DNA of 19,700 nucleotides from CAYRWK01 sp964427965. Lineage in GTDB: Bacteria; Patescibacteriota; WWE3; UBA101185; UBA10185. Positions 1 to 7,350 of this stretch are shown one piece after another. Below the pieces are notes generated by a model. It was not told the DNA's origin. It searched no databases and was given only the letters and a program-made list of their open reading frames with translations. Where the stretch lies: assembly GCA_964427965.1 (NCBI GenBank), contig CAYRWK010000011.1, positions 1 to 19,700 on the forward strand, written 5' to 3'. The translations under genes and the position numbers were made by a program. Position 1 is the stretch's first letter. Each line of letters opens with the position of its first letter.

Positions 1-998
1 CCAACCATAACAACCTCAACAATATCCGTTTTGCTAAGTCCGGCATCCTTTAACGCATTTTCCATGGGTTGAATAGTTTTTTGAATCAAATCATCCACCA
101 ATGATTCAAGTTTGGCACGAGATAGTCTAATGCTTAAATGTTTTGGTCCGGAAGCATCTGCAGTAATAAATGGAATGCTTATCTCTGTTTCCATAGTGCT
201 GGAAAGCTCTATCTTTGCTTTTTCAGCTGCGTCTTTAAGTCTTTGCATGGCTTGTCTATCGTTAGACAAATCAACGCCTTGCTCTTGCTTAAATTCAGTT
301 AACAACCAGTCAATGACTCTTTTATCAAAATCGTCTCCACCTAAGTGAGTGTCTCCGTTTGTTGCTTTAACTTCAAAGACACCGTCGCCAATTTCCAAGA
401 TAGAAACATCAAAAGTTCCTCCACCCAAATCATAAACAGCAATCTTTTCGTTTTTCTTTTTGTCCAGACCGTAAGCAAGTGCCGCAGCTGTTGGTTCGTT
501 AATGATTCTTTTTACATCAAGCCCTGCAATTTGCCCTGCTTCTTTGGTAGCACTTCTTTGCGAATCGTTAAAGTATGCCGGAACAGTAATAACGGCTTCT
601 TTTATAGGCTGACCTAAAAACTTTTCAGCATCAGCTTTAAGCTTTGACAAGATCATGGCTGATACTTCTTGAGGAGAATATACTTTGCCCTCAATTTCTA
701 CTGCAGCCATCCCGTTTTTACCCTCAACAATTACGTAAGGATAGCCTTTTTTTAATGATTGAACTTCCGGATCAGTAAATCTTCGACCCATAAGCCTTTT
801 TATAGAGAATATTGTATTTTTTGGATTTACCACTTGCTGTCTTTTTGCAGGAACACCTACAAGGGTAGATGTTGGGGCCACAATGGATGGGGTAGTGTTA
901 CCACCCTCAACATTTGGTATTACCTTTGGCTGACCACTTTCCATGATAGCCATGCAACTATTTGTTGTACCTAAATCTATTCCTAAAATTTTTGACAT
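1..998 (-). CDS. dnaK: Chaperone DnaK (Hsp70), N-terminal part, 3' end cut by window edge
   Basis: ATP-dependent cytosolic Hsp70 chaperone that works with GrpE, encoded just upstream, and a DnaJ not seen here. I translated the minus strand from the ATG at 998: 332 codons stay open to the window edge. Seen motifs: N-terminal GIDLGTTNSCMAI (phosphate 1), a region ending SIKRLMGRRF, VITVPAYFNDSQR, INEPTAAALAYGLD, DLGGGTFDVSIL (phosphate 2), GDTHLGGDDFD, and a terminal EVVMVG that begins the adenosine-binding VMVGG motif. This covers most of the nucleotide-binding domain; the substrate-binding domain lies outside. A Shine-Dalgarno AGGAG sits 5 nt before the ATG, as expected for a distal operon gene. 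The grpE stop is 18 bp upstream. No disruptive change was noticed, and the family call is certain. Confidence 0.98.
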   Translation of the reverse strand, partial: MSKILGIDLGTTNSCMAIMESGQPKVIPNVEGGNTTPSIVAPTSTLVGVPAKRQQVVNPKNTIFSIKRLMGRRFTDPEVQSLKKGYPYVIVEGKNGMAAVEIEGKVYSPQEVSAMILSKLKADAEKFLGQPIKEAVITVPAYFNDSQRSATKEAGQIAGLDVKRIINEPTAAALAYGLDKKKNEKIAVYDLGGGTFDVSILEIGDGVFEVKATNGDTHLGGDDFDKRVIDWLLTEFKQEQGVDLSNDRQAMQRLKDAAEKAKIELSSTMETEISIPFITADASGPKHLSIRLSRAKLESLVDDLIQKTIQPMENALKDAGLSKTDIVEVVMV

Positions 999-1003
999 AA
1001 ATA

Positions 1004-1008
1004 CTCCT
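1004..1008 (-). promoter_or_regulatory. Shine-Dalgarno site of dnaK
   Basis: On the minus strand AGGAG lies 5 nt upstream of the dnaK ATG. It fixes the start and shows that this genome does use SD-led initiation inside operons, in contrast to genes that open transcription units here. Confidence 0.75.
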
Positions 1009-1016
1009 TAAATTTA

Positions 1017-1505
1017 TTAACTTTTGACCTGGCCAACCTTTACTCTGACCGGTCTAACTAACTTTTCTTTAATTTTATAACCTTTATTATCAATCGAAAT
1101 TACTTTATTAGGTTCTCCTTCAACCATTTCTACTGCTTCCATGGTAGTTGGATCAAATTCTTTTCCAACTGCATCAATTTCCTCTAAGCCGTTATTCTTT
1201 AGAACCTGTTTAAACTCTTTTAAAACAAGCATTAGTCCGGTGTCTTTAATATGTGCCTCCAGCATTTCCATGTTATCCAGTATTGGAATTAGCTGAGAAA
1301 TTACGACTAAGTTTGATAAAGCAAATATATCTTCTTTTTCTTCAGCAACTCTTTTTTCCAAATTCTTGTAGTCGGCTAATGCTCTTTTCCAGTTGTTTTC
1401 CAATTCCAAAACTCGTGCCTCCAGATTGTCCGGAGTATTACTATCTGTTGGGTTATTTCCCATGTTTTGATCTGTATTCAAATTGTCATTCATATTATCT
1501 GACAT
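1017..1505 (-). CDS. grpE: Nucleotide exchange factor GrpE
   Basis: Dimeric cochaperone that releases ADP from DnaK. The N-terminal ~35 residues are Asn/Asp-rich and probably disordered. A helical coiled-coil stretch follows (EARVLELENNWKRALADYKN onward), then the C-terminal beta domain with the family signature FDPTTMEAVEMVEGEP and a terminal RPVRVKVGQ. I chose the ATG at 1505 (162 aa), 13 nt after the hrcA stop; an in-frame GTG at 1532 would add nine residues and overlap hrcA, and cannot be excluded. No clear SD precedes either. Gene order hrcA-grpE-dnaK is the classical CIRCE-controlled heat-shock operon. Confidence 0.95.
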   Translation of the reverse strand: MSDNMNDNLNTDQNMGNNPTDSNTPDNLEARVLELENNWKRALADYKNLEKRVAEEKEDIFALSNLVVISQLIPILDNMEMLEAHIKDTGLMLVLKEFKQVLKNNGLEEIDAVGKEFDPTTMEAVEMVEGEPNKVISIDNKGYKIKEKLVRPVRVKVGQVKS

Positions 1506-1518
1506 AGTTTTTTTGGAA

Positions 1519-2241
1519 TTACCAGGATTCACCTAATTCTTCAACTAATTTTTTAGTATACCTCACCGCGGGAATAATCTGGGGGTACTTCATTCTTGCG
1601 GGTCCTAATACTGCAATATATCCTTTATTATTTCCGGTATCGTATTTTGCAAAAATCAAACCACATTTTTCAAGTTTGTCATATCCCATTTCATCTCCAA
1701 AAAGACAGCTTACATCTCGTCCTTCTGCCGCTCTTTTAAAAATTTGTTCTAGCAGTTCATACCTATCTAGCAAGTTAAGTGCAGCGCGAGCTACCTCAAT
1801 ATCCCAAAACTCTTTGTTATCTAAAACATTGACTGCACCGGCATGCACAATGTAGCCATCGTCGGTTGTCACAATAGATAGCTCTTTGGTGACATCGGCC
1901 AAAGCAATAGCCGCTTGTCTTAGCATTTTTTCAAACTCAAATCTTGCCGGCCATAATTTTTGTTTCATAGCCACTTCTTGTAAAATGGGGATTTCTTCTT
2001 CGTGCATCATATCGCTTAAAAACATTTTATAAGCCATAGGGGTGGGAACTCTGCCGGATGAGGTGTGTAACATTTCTAAAAAGCCTTCTTCCAAAAGTCT
2101 TGCCATCTCGTTTCTCACAGTTGCGGCGGAGCATTTTAGTTTGTATTTGCTAACAAGAACTTGTGAACCAACCGGCTCTGAAGACTCGATGTACTCACTT
2201 ATTATTGTTGATAACAATTGAATTTGTCTTTCAGTTAACAT
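1519..2241 (-). CDS. hrcA: Heat-inducible transcription repressor HrcA, short form
   Basis: Repressor that binds CIRCE operators of chaperone operons; GroEL normally keeps it folded and active. The N-terminus MLTERQIQLLSTIISEYIES begins the winged-helix DNA-binding domain, followed by AATVRNEMARLLEEGFLE and the signature HTSSGRVPTPMAYKMF. The C-terminus keeps GPARMKYPQIIPAVRY, the family's closing motif. At 240 aa it is about 100 residues shorter than the ~340 aa typical of Bacillus-type HrcA; the missing part is in the middle, where the inserted dimerisation domain normally lies (inference). I chose the ATG at 2241 because it starts exactly at the conserved N-terminus; the frame extends 20 codons further but through its own promoter. 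It is autoregulated if the adjacent operator works. Confidence 0.93.
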   Translation of the reverse strand: MLTERQIQLLSTIISEYIESSEPVGSQVLVSKYKLKCSAATVRNEMARLLEEGFLEMLHTSSGRVPTPMAYKMFLSDMMHEEEIPILQEVAMKQKLWPARFEFEKMLRQAAIALADVTKELSIVTTDDGYIVHAGAVNVLDNKEFWDIEVARAALNLLDRYELLEQIFKRAAEGRDVSCLFGDEMGYDKLEKCGLIFAKYDTGNNKGYIAVLGPARMKYPQIIPAVRYTKKLVEELGESW

Positions 2242-2243
2242 AA

Positions 2244-2279
2244 TTATCAGTATGATAGCATGAGTGCTAAAGGTGTCAA
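2244..2279 (-). promoter_or_regulatory. hrcA promoter with imperfect CIRCE operator
   Basis: Read on the minus strand: TTGACA (-35, 2274-2279), 16-nt spacer, TATCAT (-10, 2252-2257) preceded by TGC, giving an extended -10 of TGCTATCAT. A perfect CIRCE half-site TTAGCACTC (2262-2270) lies in the spacer. After exactly nine bases comes TACTGATAA (2244-2252), which matches the consensus GAGTGCTAA at 6 of 9 positions. HrcA bound here would cover the -10. The -10 ends 10 nt before the hrcA ATG, so the leader would be only a few nucleotides. Spacing and position are what the HrcA/CIRCE system predicts; functionality of the weak arm is inferred. Confidence 0.82.
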
Positions 2280-2324
2280 GATGAAGTAAGCGATAAGACA
2301 CTTACGGAAACTGAATTGAAGGGT

Positions 2325-2432
2325 ATGAAAGCCACACTTAATGCTGAGGCTAAAGGCTTTCTGAGTCTTTGTACATTAATTAGTGCTCGTGCCGCTATGG
2401 AAGTTTTTGGTAATGCTGAGCTAGTACAATAG
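2325..2432 (+). pseudogene. Short orphan ORF, possibly the 3' remnant of a gene (35 aa)
   Basis: The frame reads 35 residues from ATG 2325 (MKATLNAEAKG..., ending GNAELVQ) and stops at TAG 2430-2432. The same frame is open back to 2271, giving in-frame VSDKTLTETELKG before the ATG, and is closed by TAA at 2268-2270, inside the CIRCE half-site. An in-frame TTG at 2316 is another possible start. No SD is visible. The amino-acid composition is protein-like and the frame ends 38 nt before the BRO-like gene in the same orientation. I do not recognise the family. It could be a small real gene co-transcribed with the BRO-like gene, or the tail of a gene truncated when this block landed next to hrcA. 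Low confidence. Confidence 0.35.
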
Positions 2433-2470
2433 TATTGTATTTTTCTCCCGAAACTGATAAAAATATATTT

Positions 2471-3298
2471 GTGAATGAAACAACTAAGATTGCAATTTTC
2501 AAGGGTAGAGGGATTAGAAAAACAATTCATAACAACGAGTGGTGGTTCGTCATTGTTGACGTGGTTGCGGCACTAGCAGACTCCGCTAATCCAAAACAAT
2601 ACATTAAGAATATGCTCAATAGGGATGCGGAGCTTTCTGAAGGGTGGGGTCAAATTGAACACCCCCTTTTGATTGAAACCACTGGTGGTAAGCAAAAACT
2701 AAGATGTGCCAATACTGAAGGTACTTTTAGAATTATCCAATCAATCCCCTCTCCCAAAGCGGAACCCTTTAAACGCTGGCTGGCGAAAGTTGGTTATGAA
2801 AGGGTACAAGAAATAGAAGATCCGGAATTAGCTTCTAAAAGAACAAGAGCCTTGTATAAAGCTAAGGGCTATTCCGATGATTGGATAGAGAAGAGAATGC
2901 GGGGAATTGCCATCCGTGAAGAGTTAACGGATGAATGGCAAAAACGTGGGGCAAAAGAGCAAAGAGACTACGAAATCCTAACCTCGGAAGTATCTAAAGC
3001 TACATTTGGTATTACTCCTACGGAATATAAGAAATTGAAAGGTTTAAAACGGGAAAACTTGCGGGATCACATGGATGACTTTGAATTGATTTTTACTATG
3101 CTCGGAGAGCGTGCGACCACGGAGATCCACCGAAACGAGGATTCAGCGGGCATGCCAAAACTTAAAAAAGATGCTAAAGATGGTGGAAACATTGCGGGGG
3201 TTGCTAGAAAGGTGCTTGAAAAGCGTCTTGGCCGCCCTATTGTTTCCAAGAAAAATTTCCTTCCCGAAGATAAAAACAAAAAGTTACCCGTTAAATAA
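2471..3298 (+). CDS. BRO-N domain protein, DinD / phage antirepressor-like
   Basis: About 275 aa. The N-terminal ~100 residues match the BRO-N domain (TKIAIFKGRGIRKTIHNNEW, then VVDVVAALADSANPKQYIKN, and RCANTEGTFRIIQSIPSPKA). The middle and C-terminal part resembles DinD-like proteins: KAKGYSDDWIEKRMRGIAIR, ELTDEWQKRGAKEQRDYEIL, TPTEYKKLKGLKRENLRDHM, then a GGNIAGVARKVLE motif. BRO-N proteins are linked to DNA binding and phage regulation; DinD is a DNA-damage-induced protein with a role on RecA filaments in E. coli. The function here is unknown. I chose GTG at 2471 because homologs as I know them begin about at NETTKIAIF; a TTG at 2435 would add 12 residues. It stands alone between core genes and converges on lepA, which suggests an acquired accessory gene. 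Confidence 0.82.
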   Translation: MNETTKIAIFKGRGIRKTIHNNEWWFVIVDVVAALADSANPKQYIKNMLNRDAELSEGWGQIEHPLLIETTGGKQKLRCANTEGTFRIIQSIPSPKAEPFKRWLAKVGYERVQEIEDPELASKRTRALYKAKGYSDDWIEKRMRGIAIREELTDEWQKRGAKEQRDYEILTSEVSKATFGITPTEYKKLKGLKRENLRDHMDDFELIFTMLGERATTEIHRNEDSAGMPKLKKDAKDGGNIAGVARKVLEKRLGRPIVSKKNFLPEDKNKKLPVK

Positions 3299-3347
3299 AG
3301 TTATGACTTTTGTAAGGTCGCTTTTAAGCTCTGTCTGTGATCTGTGA

Positions 3348-5174
3348 TCATGCTTTTAAAACCTGTCTAAAAGCTTCTTGTGGAATATCCACTCTCCCTA
3401 GCCTTTTCATACGCTCTTTACCCTTTTTTTGAATATCCAGCAGTTTATCTTTACGTTCCCTATGTCCGCCGGACATTTTAGCTAGTACATTTTTACTTAT
3501 TGCCGGGATATCTTCTCTTGCAACAATTTTACCTCCAATAGCCGCTTGGAGAGCCACCTTAAACTGTTGTCTTGGAATAACATCCTTTAATTTAGCTAGT
3601 AATTTTTTTCCAAATTCAGTCGCTTTACTTTTTAATACAATATGAGATAGGGGATAGATGATTTCGCTGTGGACCAAAATATCCAATTTTACTGCATCCA
3701 CTTTTCTGTAACCTAAAAATTCATAGTCTAGACTAGCAAAGCCGGAGGAGACTGTTTTTAAATCGTCAAAAAAGTTATAAACCAATTCTGCAAGAGGTAA
3801 TTCGTACTCAAAAACCACACGGGATTCTGTCGGGTAGTCCATCTTTTTCATAATGCCGCGTCTTTCTTCACACAAAGTGATTACACCCCCAACATATTCT
3901 GTGGGGGTTACAATATTAAGTGCGATCCACGGTTCTAGCACAGATTGTATTCTTGTTGGGTCGGGAAGTTCTGAGGCAGCTTTTACCGAAAGAGTATCTC
4001 CATTGTTTTTTATTACCTGATACTCGACCGATGGTGTAGTAGAAATAAGATGCAAGTTGTACTCACGTTCCAGTCTTTCTTGAATAATATCTGCGTGTAA
4101 AAGACCTAAAAATCCACATCTGAATCCAAAACCCAATGCACTTGAACTCTCCGGCTCAAAACTTAATGAGGAGTCTGAGAGAGATAGTTTTTCTAGTGCA
4201 TCTCTTAATTGGGGAAACTTATCGTTTTCAATTGGAAAGATTGAAACAAATACAAATGGCTTGACCTCTCTGTAACCAGGTAGTTGTTTTAAAATCTGAT
4301 CAGAATTTGGATTATAAACACAAACAGTATCACCAACTTTTACGGAGTGAATATCTTTTAGTCCTGTTGCAATAAAACCTACCTCGCCCGTGTTTAGAGC
4401 CGAAATAGATTTTCTTTGGGGTATAAAGATGCCAACATCTTCCGGATACGAAACTGCGCTTGTGGCCATAAATTTGATTTTTTGTCTTTTGGCAATTAGG
4501 TCGTTTGTAAAATCACCGTCAACCACTTTAATTGCTGCAACCACTCCCAAGAACTCGTCGTAAAAAGTATCAAAGATCAGACCTCTTGCGGGATCTTGTG
4601 GATTTCCGGAGGGGGATGGGACTTTTTTAATTATTGTTTCTAGTAATTCTGCAATGCCATCTCCGGTTTTTGCAGATACTTTTAATATTTCATCCGGATC
4701 AAATCCAAAGGTTTTTGTTAAATCTTCTGCAACTTTTTCATAATTGCTCCCCGGCAAATCAATTTTGTTTAGTACAGGAATGATTTTTAGTTTGGCATCT
4801 ATTGCTTTATATATATTTGAAACGGTTTGGGCTTGAATGCCCTGTGTTGCATCCACTACAAGTACAGCGCCTTCACAAGCGGCAAGTGACCTTGATACTT
4901 CGTATGAGAAATCCACATGTCCCGGAGTGTCAATTAAGTTTAATTGGTAAGTTTCACCATTTAACGGGTAGATCATGCGAACAGGCTTGAGTTTTATAGT
5001 GATGCCTTTTTCCCGTTCCAGCTCCATGCTGTCTAGTGTTTGAGATTTAAGGTGTCTTTTATCAACGGTTTTTGTAATTTCCAAAAATCTGTCTGCCAAG
5101 GTGGATTTACCGTGGTCTATGTGGGCAATAATACAAAAGTCTCTAATGTTTTTTTGAGCGATACCGGAATACAT
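3348..5174 (-). CDS. lepA: Elongation factor 4 (LepA), ribosome back-translocating GTPase
   Basis: Translational GTPase of 608 aa, full length for the family (~600). G1 AHIDHGKST (17-25), switch I EREKGITIK (53-61), G3 DTPGHVDF (82-89), G4 NKIDLP (136-141) and G5 SAKTG are all present, including the His of the DTPGH motif. The LepA-specific C-terminal half is intact: FRCGFLGLLHADIIQERLER, PTEYVGGVITLCEERRG, then the basic tail SGGHRERKDKLLDIQKKGKE-RMKRLGRVDIPQEAF. It acts on stalled ribosomes and in ribosome assembly. Start ATG 5174 has no SD but follows an extended -10 box by 6 nt. The 3' end is 49 bp from the convergent BRO-like gene with no convincing terminator between. Confidence 0.98.
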   Translation of the reverse strand: MYSGIAQKNIRDFCIIAHIDHGKSTLADRFLEITKTVDKRHLKSQTLDSMELEREKGITIKLKPVRMIYPLNGETYQLNLIDTPGHVDFSYEVSRSLAACEGAVLVVDATQGIQAQTVSNIYKAIDAKLKIIPVLNKIDLPGSNYEKVAEDLTKTFGFDPDEILKVSAKTGDGIAELLETIIKKVPSPSGNPQDPARGLIFDTFYDEFLGVVAAIKVVDGDFTNDLIAKRQKIKFMATSAVSYPEDVGIFIPQRKSISALNTGEVGFIATGLKDIHSVKVGDTVCVYNPNSDQILKQLPGYREVKPFVFVSIFPIENDKFPQLRDALEKLSLSDSSLSFEPESSSALGFGFRCGFLGLLHADIIQERLEREYNLHLISTTPSVEYQVIKNNGDTLSVKAASELPDPTRIQSVLEPWIALNIVTPTEYVGGVITLCEERRGIMKKMDYPTESRVVFEYELPLAELVYNFFDDLKTVSSGFASLDYEFLGYRKVDAVKLDILVHSEIIYPLSHIVLKSKATEFGKKLLAKLKDVIPRQQFKVALQAAIGGKIVAREDIPAISKNVLAKMSGGHRERKDKLLDIQKKGKERMKRLGRVDIPQEAFRQVLKA

Positions 5175-5180
5175 GGGGTG

Positions 5181-5189
5181 ATTTTAGCA
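5181..5189 (-). promoter_or_regulatory. lepA extended -10 promoter, leaderless start
   Basis: On the minus strand TGCTAAAAT is followed by 6 nt (CACCCC) and then the lepA ATG. With normal -10 to +1 spacing, transcription would start at or within one or two bases of the ATG. No good -35 box; the best is TTAACC with an 18-nt spacer. Confidence 0.65.
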
Positions 5190-5214
5190 GAAATACAACG
5201 TTTTGGTTAAAACT

Positions 5215-5682
5215 TTAGTAACAACCGGAAGAACTGCAGTAGTGCTGACCGTTGGAGCCCCAACAACATTCCTGGCCTTTGGTGCACGTACTTGATCCGC
5301 AGGGTGTACCGTCGCTTGGTCCGCCACCACTATCACCAAAAGGATCAAACTCATCGCCACCACCCGGAGTAGTATCTGCACCAAGCAAATTCATAACAAT
5401 TGATTTTATTACAGTTAAGAAAAACATCCCAACGCCTCCTGCTGCAGCAGCTGTTAACCACTGCTTTGCACTGTCGGTTGCTTTTGTTTCTCCCTTTGAA
5501 GTAATGAATTTAATAAAACCTGCGGCTAACATGATAAAAGTTAATGCCCAGCCTGCTCCTAAGATAATGTTTATTGCAAAACCTGCCATTGAGCCAACAC
5601 TTGTGATGCCCAATCCGGAAACCGGATCAGTAACGACTTTTTCTACGGCATATACAGCTTGAGATATTTGTGGCAGGACCAT
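5215..5682 (-). CDS. Two-TM pilin-like (TrbC/VirB2-type) membrane protein with six-Cys tail
   Basis: 155 aa. Residues 31-60 and 76-100 are hydrophobic segments joined by a short charged loop (TSKGETKATDSAKQ), an arrangement seen in TrbC/VirB2-like small pilins and in many small CPR membrane proteins. The C-terminal part is a Gly/Asp/Pro-rich linker (101-127) and then a compact cysteine module: Cys128, 133, 139, 140, 149, 154, that is C-x4-C-x5-CC-x8-C-x4-C, ending one residue later. This spacing has the C-C-CC-C-C order of inhibitor-cystine-knot peptides, so an extracellular disulfide-bonded knob is plausible (inference). The start ATG at 5682 follows its own -10 box and lies 21 bp after the murJ stop codon. 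Exact function is unknown; assignment to the VirB2 fold rests on topology only. Confidence 0.7.
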   Translation of the reverse strand: MVLPQISQAVYAVEKVVTDPVSGLGITSVGSMAGFAINIILGAGWALTFIMLAAGFIKFITSKGETKATDSAKQWLTAAAAGGVGMFFLTVIKSIVMNLLGADTTPGGGDEFDPFGDSGGGPSDGTPCGSSTCTKGQECCWGSNGQHYCSSSGCY

Positions 5683-5693
5683 ATGTTAAATAA

Positions 5694-5702
5694 ATAGTAG
5701 CA
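5694..5702 (-). promoter_or_regulatory. Extended -10 promoter of the pilin-like gene
   Basis: Minus strand TGCTACTAT, 11 nt before the ATG at 5682, with TTGAAG 18 nt upstream (inside murJ's last codons) as a possible -35. It lies immediately after the murJ stop, so the pilin-like gene can be expressed apart from murJ. Confidence 0.55.
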
Positions 5703-5703
5703 C

Positions 5704-7326
5704 CTACTGAGACACCTCTTCAATAGGCACAACTTTTTCTGTTTTAAAAGGGGTAAGTCTACGAATCAGTTTATAAAACAGTTCAATTTCTTCAACCTTA
5801 AACAGCTTGGTAAAAAATAAATAAGCAGTCATACCTAAAGCTCCGGCGATACCTGTAAGAAGCATTAGGTTAAAGGTACGAGTTGTATCAAACACAAACT
5901 CATCTAATGTTTTAAGTGGAAGGTATAAACAAACTCCCATTACTGCGGCCGCATAACTTATTTTTACAAAAGGAATAAGTAATTTACCGGCGCCAAACCC
6001 ACCAACTCTTTTAGATAGTAAATACAACATTGCCAGCATGTCGATAATAGATGTGATAGAAAATGAAAAGGCTACAGACCAAACTCCAAAACCAAAGACT
6101 TTAATAAATAGTAGAGATAGTAGTACGTTTATAACAATGGTAACCCCGCTCACTAATACGGGGGTTTTAGTGTCTTTAAGGGCGTAAAACGCACGGGTTA
6201 GTATATATACGGCGCTTTCTGCAAATATTGAAATGCTATAAAACGCAAGGGCATAGGATGTTTTTACTGTAGCTTCCCAGGGAAACCTAGAAACTCCGTA
6301 CACAAGTCTAACAACAGGAACTCTTAATACCAGTAGAATTACACTAATGGGGATAACTAGATAAAACATTTGATGCAAGGATGTTAAGAAAGTTTTTTTA
6401 AAGGTTTTATAATTCGGATCGTCTGTTTCTGCCGATAGGGTAGGAAGGACTGCAGAAGCAATTGATATCCCAAATAAATTGACAGGAAAGAATTGAAGCT
6501 GACCTGCAAATTTTAGATAAATAACCGATGTTGCTGATACCAAAATTGCCAGAGAGTTGTTAACCGTAGAAATCACATTGGCAATAAGCACGCTAATAAT
6601 TCTTGGAGGCATGAGCGCAAAAATATCTCTAATACCTTTGTCCTTAAAATTTAAAGAGAAAGAAAAACGGAAGTCTGTTTTTATCATCGCGGGAATTTGG
6701 ATAAGCAGGTGCAGTGTTGCTCCAATTAATACTCCAAAAACCGGACCATAGATGCCAAATTTAGGTGCTAGTAATAAGGTGCCAAAAACTACTCCCAAGT
6801 TATAAACAATTGGTGCCAGAGCTGGAATTAAAAAATATTTAAAAGATTGAAGAATCGACGTAAAAAAACTGCTTATTACTAAAATCAGTTGAGCAGCTAG
6901 CATAATTCGCATCATGTTGGATCCTAACGCAATATACTCGGGAGAAAATTTTCCTAAGGCCTGAAGACTGATTATTTGATAAGAAAAAAGATAAAAAACA
7001 ACCCCCATCACAATAAAAAAGATCAAACTGCTGTTGATCATTGAGGAGGCGGTTTTCCAGGCCAATTGTTTATTCTTTTTGTACTCTTGAGTGAAAACGG
7101 GGATAAAGATGGTGGACAAAGCTCCTAAAACCAAAACCGAATATATAAGATTGGGGATTCGGTCGGCGGTATAGAACATGGCAAGGTCCGTTGATGTACC
7201 AAAATTGGCTGTTAATACTCTGCTTTTTACAAAACCCAGCACAGCGTTAATTCCTGTTGCCACTGCTAAAACAATTGCGGCGGAGAGTATTGTATTTTGC
7301 GCTTTAAAAATATCAGACTTGACCAT
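5704..7326 (-). CDS. murJ: Lipid II flippase MurJ (MviN)
   Basis: 540 aa, polytopic throughout, consistent with the 14-TM MOP-superfamily fold of MurJ. N-terminal family signature: VLGFVKSRVLTANFGTSTD and then YTADRIPNLIYSVLVLGALS, followed by FIPVFTQEY. These hold the conserved Arg/Asp residues of TM1-2 known in MurJ. Later segments include INSSLIFFIVMGVVFY, AQLILVISSFFTSILQSFKY and RVPVVRLVYGVSRFPWEATV. It flips undecaprenyl-linked peptidoglycan precursor across the cytoplasmic membrane and implies a peptidoglycan wall. Start ATG 7326; the leader has no SD. It is transcribed divergently from rpsT, only 29 bp away, from an overlapping promoter. Confidence 0.96.
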   Translation of the reverse strand: MVKSDIFKAQNTILSAAIVLAVATGINAVLGFVKSRVLTANFGTSTDLAMFYTADRIPNLIYSVLVLGALSTIFIPVFTQEYKKNKQLAWKTASSMINSSLIFFIVMGVVFYLFSYQIISLQALGKFSPEYIALGSNMMRIMLAAQLILVISSFFTSILQSFKYFLIPALAPIVYNLGVVFGTLLLAPKFGIYGPVFGVLIGATLHLLIQIPAMIKTDFRFSFSLNFKDKGIRDIFALMPPRIISVLIANVISTVNNSLAILVSATSVIYLKFAGQLQFFPVNLFGISIASAVLPTLSAETDDPNYKTFKKTFLTSLHQMFYLVIPISVILLVLRVPVVRLVYGVSRFPWEATVKTSYALAFYSISIFAESAVYILTRAFYALKDTKTPVLVSGVTIVINVLLSLLFIKVFGFGVWSVAFSFSITSIIDMLAMLYLLSKRVGGFGAGKLLIPFVKISYAAAVMGVCLYLPLKTLDEFVFDTTRTFNLMLLTGIAGALGMTAYLFFTKLFKVEEIELFYKLIRRLTPFKTEKVVPIEEVSQ

Positions 7327-7346
7327 GCCAATTTGTATGTTATCAT
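7319..7346 (+). promoter_or_regulatory. rpsT promoter, -35 and extended -10
   Basis: Plus strand TTGACC (7319-7324), 16-nt spacer, TATCAT (7341-7346) with TG at 7338-7339, giving TGTTATCAT. This is the same architecture and spacing as the hrcA promoter. The -10 ends 9 nt before the rpsT ATG, leaving a leader of two or three nucleotides. The -35 lies over the first codons of murJ on the other strand. Confidence 0.7.
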
Positions 7347-7350
7347 AGCA
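7342..7350 (-). promoter_or_regulatory. murJ extended -10 promoter
   Basis: Minus strand TGCTATGAT, 15 nt before the murJ ATG. No good -35 is visible upstream, which would lie in rpsT codons 3-5. Its -10 hexamer shares 5 bp with the opposite-strand -10 of rpsT. Confidence 0.6.

Noticed and set aside
1253..1507. Plus-strand open frame opposite grpE
   Set aside because: No promoter or SD, and the composition is that of an antisense shadow of grpE, whose family motifs are clear.
2242..2301. N-terminal extension of HrcA to 2301
   Set aside because: The extra 20 codons run through the promoter and CIRCE element, and the conserved N-terminus starts at 2241.
2285..2305. GTAAG...CTTAC inverted repeat downstream of the hrcA operator
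   Set aside because: Five-bp arms with a 10-nt loop are expected by chance; no link to the promoter elements.
3338..3350. Inverted repeat TGATC-TGT-GATCA between the BRO-like gene and lepA as a bidirectional terminator
   Set aside because: Only a 5-bp AT-rich stem, no T-run on either side of the right length, and it includes the lepA stop codon.
5252..5662. 136-codon plus-strand open frame opposite the pilin-like gene
   Set aside because: The minus frame has the TM pattern, the cysteine module and a promoter; the plus frame is low-complexity Pro/Ala/Ser.
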